The notes beneath the pieces are model-generated. The model did no database searches, was not told the origin of the DNA, and worked only from the letters and a program-made list of their open reading frames with translations. A program made the translations under genes and the position numbers. Below are positions 59,501-64,000 of a DNA stretch of 64,000 nucleotides, piece by piece. Origin of the DNA: Zerene cesonia (taxonomy: Eukaryota > Arthropoda > Insecta > Lepidoptera > Pieridae). Location: NCBI RefSeq assembly GCF_012273895.1, contig NC_052102.1:10782002-10846001 (forward strand), in the 5' to 3' direction. How positions within the stretch are numbered: position 1 is the first letter of the stretch; the number at the start of each line of letters is the position of its first letter.

Positions 59501-62500
59501 ACGGGCTTGTTGATGATGACTTAAAATTTTTAAATTTATCACAATCGAGAATACACACAAAGATTTGCAAATTAAACGATGAATTTATGTGTAATTAGCT
59601 TTGCTTGAAAGCTTTCACATAAGGCGATAAAGGCAGTGACTCACCAGGCTTGCAATAACAGCGCAGTCGATGAAGCCCCGGCGCGCAGGACAGCGCGCGG
59701 TTGTCGCTCGGCGAAGGGCAGGCGCAGGGCCGGCAGCCGCCCGGCTCGCCGTAGTAGCCGTCAGCGCAGCGCTCGCAGTGCGCGCCCGCCGTGTTCTCTG
59801 TGCAATTCTGGAAAACAGCAACTTGTTATATGAAATTCACCTTTCATAATGGTTTATTTAAGACTTAATGATATGAATATTTAAAAGAACCTACCATGTG
59901 GACAAACATTAATATAAAATAATCCTACTATTATTATAAACGTGAATTTGTAAGTATGGTTGGATGTTTGTATGTATGTATGGATGTTTGTTACTCTTTC
60001 ACGCAAAAAGTACAGAACCGATTGAAATGAAATTTGGTACGTAGCTAGCTGAACAACTGGAATAACACATATTATACAATTTTTTCCCGATATTCCTACG
60101 AAATATAGACTTACGCGGGTGAAACCGCGGGGCGCAGCTAGTTATGCCATAAATCTGCAGCATGCTCACCATACAATGTCCCGTAGTGGGATGGCACGTT
60201 TCCGATCGATTATTACAATCACACTGTTTGGGGACGGTCTCCAAGTCGATCAGTATCGTCCCCGCGGTATGCCAGAGCCGCGGCGGGGTGGGGGGGAGCC
60301 AGAAGCCGGCGGCCGGACGGTGGCACGAACCGGAACTGAATCCGGTACCGCATTCACACATCTCCACACCGGGGGCCGGGGCGCCACGTGATAGGCCGGC
60401 AACAGCCGTTTCCAAGGAGACGTTGAGGAGTCTGGAAAACGAGGGTAGAATAAGTTAAACACAAAGTACAATTTTTCTACACCAATATTATAAAGAGGAA
60501 ACTGTTGTATTTTTGTATATGTTCGCAGCAACTCCACTGAGTAACAAAGGCTATATATATACCAAGTAAGACGGGGCGAACAATTACGGATACGGATTCA
60601 ATTTCCATTAATTCTTCCAAAATAATTAACCGTCTCACTCCACGAATTATTTCATTTAATTTCAAACAACTTACAGCACGTGCAAAGGCTCCCTGTAATT
60701 CGGCATCCTGGTGGAAACTCGCACGAAGACGTGCTGCAGATCCTGCAGGACTAGCATCAGAACGCCGCGGGACGCCACTGCGTTCCGGCCGCGGACCTCC
60801 CACAATGACTCGTGGAGGTACACCGCGTATGTACCGTTTATAGCTGGTACTCGCTGGCAAACATTAACCGTAGCGTTTTATAAGTATTTTAGCAAATTGC
60901 AAAGAACAATGAAGAAAAGTATAGGACTCCCTGCACAGTTCGTGTACACTAAGCAAAACAAAACTAAATCTACATTTACACTTATATTATGAAGTGGAAA
61001 GTATTGCATTTTAGAATTTTTGTATGTTTGTAAAGTTTACCGATTTCGAAAAAATTTTCACGTTTAGAAAGCTGCAACTTCACCGACTGACTTAGGCTTT
61101 ATAAATGTACTACGGGTGAAGCTGAGGCGAACAGCTAGTCACAACTAATTGTAATTGCGGTTGGCATCGTTACCGGGTGCCTCAACATAGAATTAGTTTG
61201 TTTTAAATTATTCTTCCATTGAGGAAAATAGCGTACCTCATAATGATCAAGCACCAACGATCCTCCATGTATACTGACGAGAGGAAATCTCGTCAGGGTC
61301 TGTTGTGGTAGCGGTTCTCCCCCTTCCTCTTCCACCCGGAACCTCAAAGCTCCCCCGTAGGACATCACCCTGTCCCCCAGGAACACTTCGCCAAGTTCCG
61401 CGTAAACGGGCACAGGTGGCCAGGGTACTGATATCGTGACGTCTGGATTCCGTGTGTGCACTGCTAGAAGCGATTCTTGCTCCATCTGAATATATAATAG
61501 GTTTTATTCATCATCAAGCTATTTATGAATTGAAACCACGCATAAAAATGTAGGTCGCAATTAAATAATGCCTGTTTAATGTATTCAACCTCAAGAGTTA
61601 TATCTTCTTATTTTATTGTACACTGATCTTTTATTAATGTAGAATGATAATTTATTTTAATAAGCATCGATATTGAAATTTTATCTTATTATGCCATCTA
61701 AGTCAGCAAATTGTTCCTTATTTATCCAATATTGTAAACGAGAAAGCGTGTTTGTTTGCATATCTTTCAGGTCGTATTTTATAACACTATTTTCATGTCT
61801 GGAGAAGGTTAAAAAGCTCGAGAGCTCATAGGCTACTTTTCAAACATATCATTTATTAAATTGCTTCGACTGCGCGGGAGAAATGGCTGGTGGAAAGCTT
61901 ATTCGCTATAACCCCAATCACCGTACATTAGCCACCTCCCCCCTCAGCAGCCGCAAGTGCAGCGGCGCGGGCGCGTGCAGCGCGGCGCGCACCACGTCCG
62001 CCTGCGTGCAGCGCGCGGCGCGCCCGAAGCAGAAGCACGCGGTGCACCCGGCCGGGTTCGTCTCCGAGAGACCGAACGTGCCGTCCAGGCAGCGGTCGCA
62101 CTTCGCGCCCACTACGTTTTCCTGCAGGGTTCAGAGTAATTGTTTAATAGTTGACAACAAATCTAGGCAATATGTATCAGTCTAAATAACTTTCAAATAC
62201 TGACCAATTTTTCAACTTCAAAAAAGGAAAAAGTTTTTGAGTTTGATATCTCATAAATGTAAACGAATTTTTATGATACTTTTTTATTTGAAAGGATATT
62301 GGTAAGTACAATACATAATTACATGTTTATACGAAGATATAAATTTACATCAAAATTCTGCATTTTGAGAACATATCATCAGAGACTAAGACGCTGCTAT
62401 CGACGTTAAATTTAACTCTATGGTCCAAGAGAACTGATATCTACTTATACTAAGCATAATAATACACACCTTACACGGGCACTTGCCGGTATCATCACAC

Positions 62501-63791
62501 TCGCAGACATCAGTGCACCTGGTGCCAGCCACCGAGCACCTGCACGATCTACATCGCGGCCCAAAGAAGCCGCGCTCACAGCGGTCGCACGACAGACCCG
62601 TCCAGCCTGGCTTGCATTCACAGGCGCCTGTTACCATATCGCAGATTTCTGCAAACAGCCAATAAGCATGGTTAATAATTTGGCGAACAGAAATGCAAAT
62701 TGTATTGATTTAAAAAACAGAAAGTTAAGCTGTAATAATTTTTATAGTGCTATAGCTTAATCATCATAGTCGTTTCAGAAAAGACACAAGAATAACAAAG
62801 TCTTATTCGTATACCTCAAACTATTTGTATACCATTTCCACCAAGGGGCTACTGAAAATCAGCGCTGCGCATTACGCGTGGCACATTCTGAGTAGTTACC
62901 CTTTTTAGCACCACACAGTACACACACACCCACACATTTGGTTTGTAAAGATTGTATTTGTGGTGCTCAGGTTGTCATTTATAAACTGGAATTCAGCTAT
63001 CTCCCTCACTTTGACACATACCAGAACACTCGCACATATTCTAGAAGATTCTCACCTGATGACGCGCCAGGACCGCACGCGCATGGCTTGCAGCCGAACT
63101 CACGGCCCCAGTAGCCGCGCGCACACTGCGAGCAGGCCGGCCCGCGGCTGCGCCCGGGGCACACGCAGCGCCCCGACACCGGCGAGCACACTTTGCCTTC
63201 CGTGCATGTGGGACACGCTGCAAATATTACATGTTCAAATATTTTATTGAATATTATATAAATGGTGGTGTAACATTTATCGTTTTCCTCCATTTGCCAG
63301 ATAAATTACTACCCTCTTTTAGGAGTTTTAAATTGCTTTCATATTATTATTTCTTTTCTCTCTTTTGTTTTCCTGTGTTGTCACTTGTTTGGAAGTTGGC
63401 AAAATGAATATCAATTCAACCAAATATTGGAAAAAATATACAAATTGATATGGGAATGCATATAATATTAGATCGAATCTGCCTTAAAGTATATTGTTAT
63501 TCAAACAATCTTTTCCTAACATTTCATTTTTCCATTGCAAATACAAAATTTATAACTCAGCTGTAACGTCTTTACATTTGAGTGCAAAATAAACATACGA
63601 GTATCGAAAACAAACTCACGCAAACAGCCCGTAGCGCTGAACCCATAGTACCCGGGCAGGCAGCGGTCACACCGCGCGCCGCCCACGCCCGCTGCGCACG
63701 CGCACAGCCCCGTCACCGGGTCGCACGCGGCGGTGCCCGCGCCGCACTCGCAGCGCCGGCATTCGCCCCTGTCCAGGCCCCAGAAGCCTTC
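44549..63791 (-). CDS. wb: Laminin alpha chain, alpha-1/2 (wing blister) type, C-terminal two thirds
   Basis: Secreted basement-membrane heterotrimer subunit. Thirty-three consecutive exons from 63620-63791 down to 44549-44688 sum to 6270 nt (2089 residues plus TAA) with every phase matching. Order: LE repeats, L4 (laminin IV), three LE repeats, about 560 residues of coiled coil, LG1-LG5, ending in LLDSCPTS. Three features favour the vertebrate alpha-1/2 (Drosophila wb) class over LanA/alpha-3/5. There are only three LE repeats between L4 and the coil. The CKENVVG repeat precedes L4. LG1 ends GLWAFSKQ...CIGCT, like the GLWNF...C-GC of alpha-1/2. From memory of the family, LanA has a Thr-rich LG3-LG4 linker, which is absent here. 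The entry codon at 63791 is in phase 0, so the gene continues past the window (LN, LEa and more). The laminin alpha call is very secure; the wb assignment is about 0.8. Confidence 0.96.
45060..45230 (+). mobile_element. SINE or LINE 3'-end fragment
   Basis: GAGAGGCCTATCCAACAGTG, then GGGCTGATAATGAGCG, resembles the body and tail of the SINE at 25795. Degenerate, between wb exons. Confidence 0.45.
46764..46949 (-). mobile_element. Helitron-like element, family A, in a wb intron
   Basis: Family A interior well conserved; the 3' end near 46764-46780 is degraded (AACCCGCGTAAGTCCG only). Same transcriptional orientation as wb. Confidence 0.7.
48555..48730. repeat. Dispersed repeat in a wb intron
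   Basis: CATAGCGGGCAACTGAGCTG and TGGTAAGCGATCATAATCGCC match 27125-27310 in reverse complement. Confidence 0.5.
49100..49298 (-). mobile_element. Helitron-like element, family A, in a wb intron
   Basis: CTAG at 49100 to GTAGGA at 49298. Followed by about 70 bases that also follow the copy at 40505. Confidence 0.75.
49563..49571 (-). other. wb: RGD tripeptide codons in the wb LG3-LG4 linker
   Basis: CGC GGG GAC reads Arg-Gly-Asp in the context GGARGDPPPEP. It lies in a disordered-looking Gly/Pro linker outside any LG fold, so it may be exposed. Confidence 0.8.
50208..50376 (-). mobile_element. Helitron-like element, family F
   Basis: Reverse copy from CTAGCTGTTCGCTCCGG to TATAATATTAGTTTAGA. 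Shares ACTGTGGTATTTGTGTG-like and AAAGCTGCAACTTTACTGA segments with the copies at 60478 and 60982. Confidence 0.6.
51620..51728 (+). repeat. Dispersed repeat, also at 35612-35712
   Basis: Shares ACTCATTTATTTTTAAGCTA and TGTATGTATCCTTTTTGT with 35612-35712. Ends 32 bases from the wb exon end at 51760. Confidence 0.55.
54687..54827 (-). mobile_element. Helitron-like element, family B, in a wb intron
   Basis: CTAGCAGTCCGCCTTGGCTT at the 3' end and TCTATACTAATATTATAAAG at the 5' end, both read on the minus strand except as noted. Interior slightly deleted. Confidence 0.68.
55382..58795 (-). other. wb: wb exons: laminin coiled-coil domain
   Basis: Seven exons: 58287-58795, 57860-58096, 57451-57689, 56869-57107, 56424-56546, 55931-56113, 55382-55548. 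They encode about 560 residues rich in Ala, Glu, Lys, Arg and Leu without globular motifs, the long rod that winds with the laminin beta and gamma chains. It starts with two cysteines (PCDNC), the usual interchain disulfide position. The four later exons are alanine-rich (runs such as EALAAAAAARARE) and GC-rich. The first three are AT-rich and use more Lys, Ile and Asn. Confidence 0.9.
59150..59158 (-). other. wb: RGD tripeptide codons in the last wb LE repeat
   Basis: CGC GGC GAT reads Arg-Gly-Asp within CRPHVRGDKCDTC. The V-x-GDKC context is ordinary for LE repeats, so the RGD may be coincidental and buried. Confidence 0.8.
59923..60141 (+). mobile_element. Helitron-like element, family A, in a wb intron
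   Basis: TCCTACTATTATTATAAACG to GGGGCGCAGCTAG with flanking A and T and the GCGGGTGAAACCGC hairpin. Ends 28 bases from the wb exon end at 60170. Confidence 0.75.
60478..60585 (+). mobile_element. Helitron-like element, family F, truncated
   Basis: ACCAATATTATAAAGAGGAA start and GACGGGGCGAACA near the 3' end. Sits in the wb intron between 60431 and 60675. Confidence 0.5.
60982..61138 (+). mobile_element. Helitron-like element, family F
   Basis: Interior GAAAGCTGCAACTTCACCGA and end GGCGAACAGCTAG before T. In a wb intron about 100 bases from the exon ending at 61237. Confidence 0.6.
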
Positions 63792-64000
63792 CTGGAATGT
63801 AATTTATATGTACTTGCCTATGACGATTTTATTATTAAAGCAATTGTTTTTATTGCAAAATGAAACCATAGAGATCCTCCATCGATCCATCGATACAATA
63901 TTGTAATCATTGAAATAATGTTTCGTATTGGTTGTGATGGTTCTTAATCATCTCAATAGATGGCGTGGGGTGCCCCTTAGGCACATGAAACCGAAAGGGT

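Larger units (their letters stand above)
59095..63791 (-). other. wb: wb exons: LE repeats and L4 domain
   Basis: Nine exons: 63620-63791, 63056-63217, 62470-62648, 61927-62121, 61237-61485, 60675-60853, 60170-60431, 59645-59807, 59095-59304. The first three and most of the fourth are cysteine-rich LE (laminin EGF-like) repeats, ending with CFCFGRAARC, which always precedes an L4 domain. The L4 globule spans the end of 61927-62121 through 60170-60431 (FLGDRVMSYGGALRFRV, then VPAINGTYAVYLHE and VEMCECGTGF). Three LE repeats follow, starting at CDCNNRSETC and ending CELPRHYLDEGGC, then CDNCTQTLLD opens the coil. The donor chosen at 61927 (AAT^gtacgg) is weak. A donor 12 bases earlier (GAG^gtggct) keeps the same phase, so four residues there are uncertain. 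Confidence 0.9.

Noticed and set aside
1..64000. CRISPR array, operon, riboswitch or prokaryotic-type system
   Set aside because: Intron-rich animal nuclear DNA; no regular direct repeats with spacers and no prokaryotic signals.

Overview
The window looks like a lepidopteran (butterfly or moth) nuclear scaffold. It is AT-rich, its genes are split by short introns with GT-AG borders, and it is littered with short non-autonomous Helitron-like elements (5' TC, 3' hairpin, CTAG end, A^T target). It also carries a tRNA-derived SINE with a GAT-repeat tail of a kind familiar from Lepidoptera. The species cannot be told from sequence alone. There are four runs of N: 23749-24748 and 37478-38477 (exactly 1000 each), 34957-35234 (278) and 32146-32155 (10).

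Four protein-coding genes can be assembled exon by exon with consistent splice phases. (1) At 7551-10394 (+) lie the last six exons of a Na+/K+-ATPase beta subunit (nervana type); its cytoplasmic N-terminal exon was not found. (2) At 16772-21053 (+) is a complete seven-exon, 277-residue divergent beta-subunit paralogue with almost no cytoplasmic tail; matching intron phases point to tandem duplication. (3) At 23347-40842 (+) is a LAMP1-type lysosome-associated membrane glycoprotein: signal peptide, Thr/Ser/Pro-rich region, one LAMP luminal domain, one membrane helix and a GYLSM lysosomal sorting tail. It is interrupted by two 1000-N gaps, one of which is an unmerged contig overlap. (4) At 44549-63791 (-) are 33 consecutive exons (6270 nt, 2089 residues plus stop) of a laminin alpha chain: LE repeats, an L4 domain, three more LE repeats, the coiled coil and LG1-LG5. 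The repeat count after L4 and the end of LG1 match the vertebrate alpha-1/alpha-2 type, so this is most likely the wing blister (wb) orthologue. Its N-terminal part lies beyond position 64000.

LAMP and laminin are convergent, with about 2.8 kb between the last LAMP polyadenylation signal and the laminin stop. Positions 1-7550 are intron or upstream sequence of the first gene. The 10.98-16.77 kb and 21.07-23.35 kb intervals are repeat-bearing spacers, and 24.85-36.77 kb is one large repeat-filled LAMP intron. The genes share no pathway: ion transport, lysosome membrane and basement membrane simply lie side by side.

The points most worth checking are the false 77-bp duplication across a LAMP exon gap, a near-perfect 34-40 bp hairpin in a beta-subunit intron, G-quadruplex motifs at the start of two successive LAMP introns, an RGD in the laminin LG3-LG4 linker, nested or abutting Helitrons including an inverted pair, and a 15-base match to the Tn5 mosaic end. 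No undescribed multi-gene system was found.
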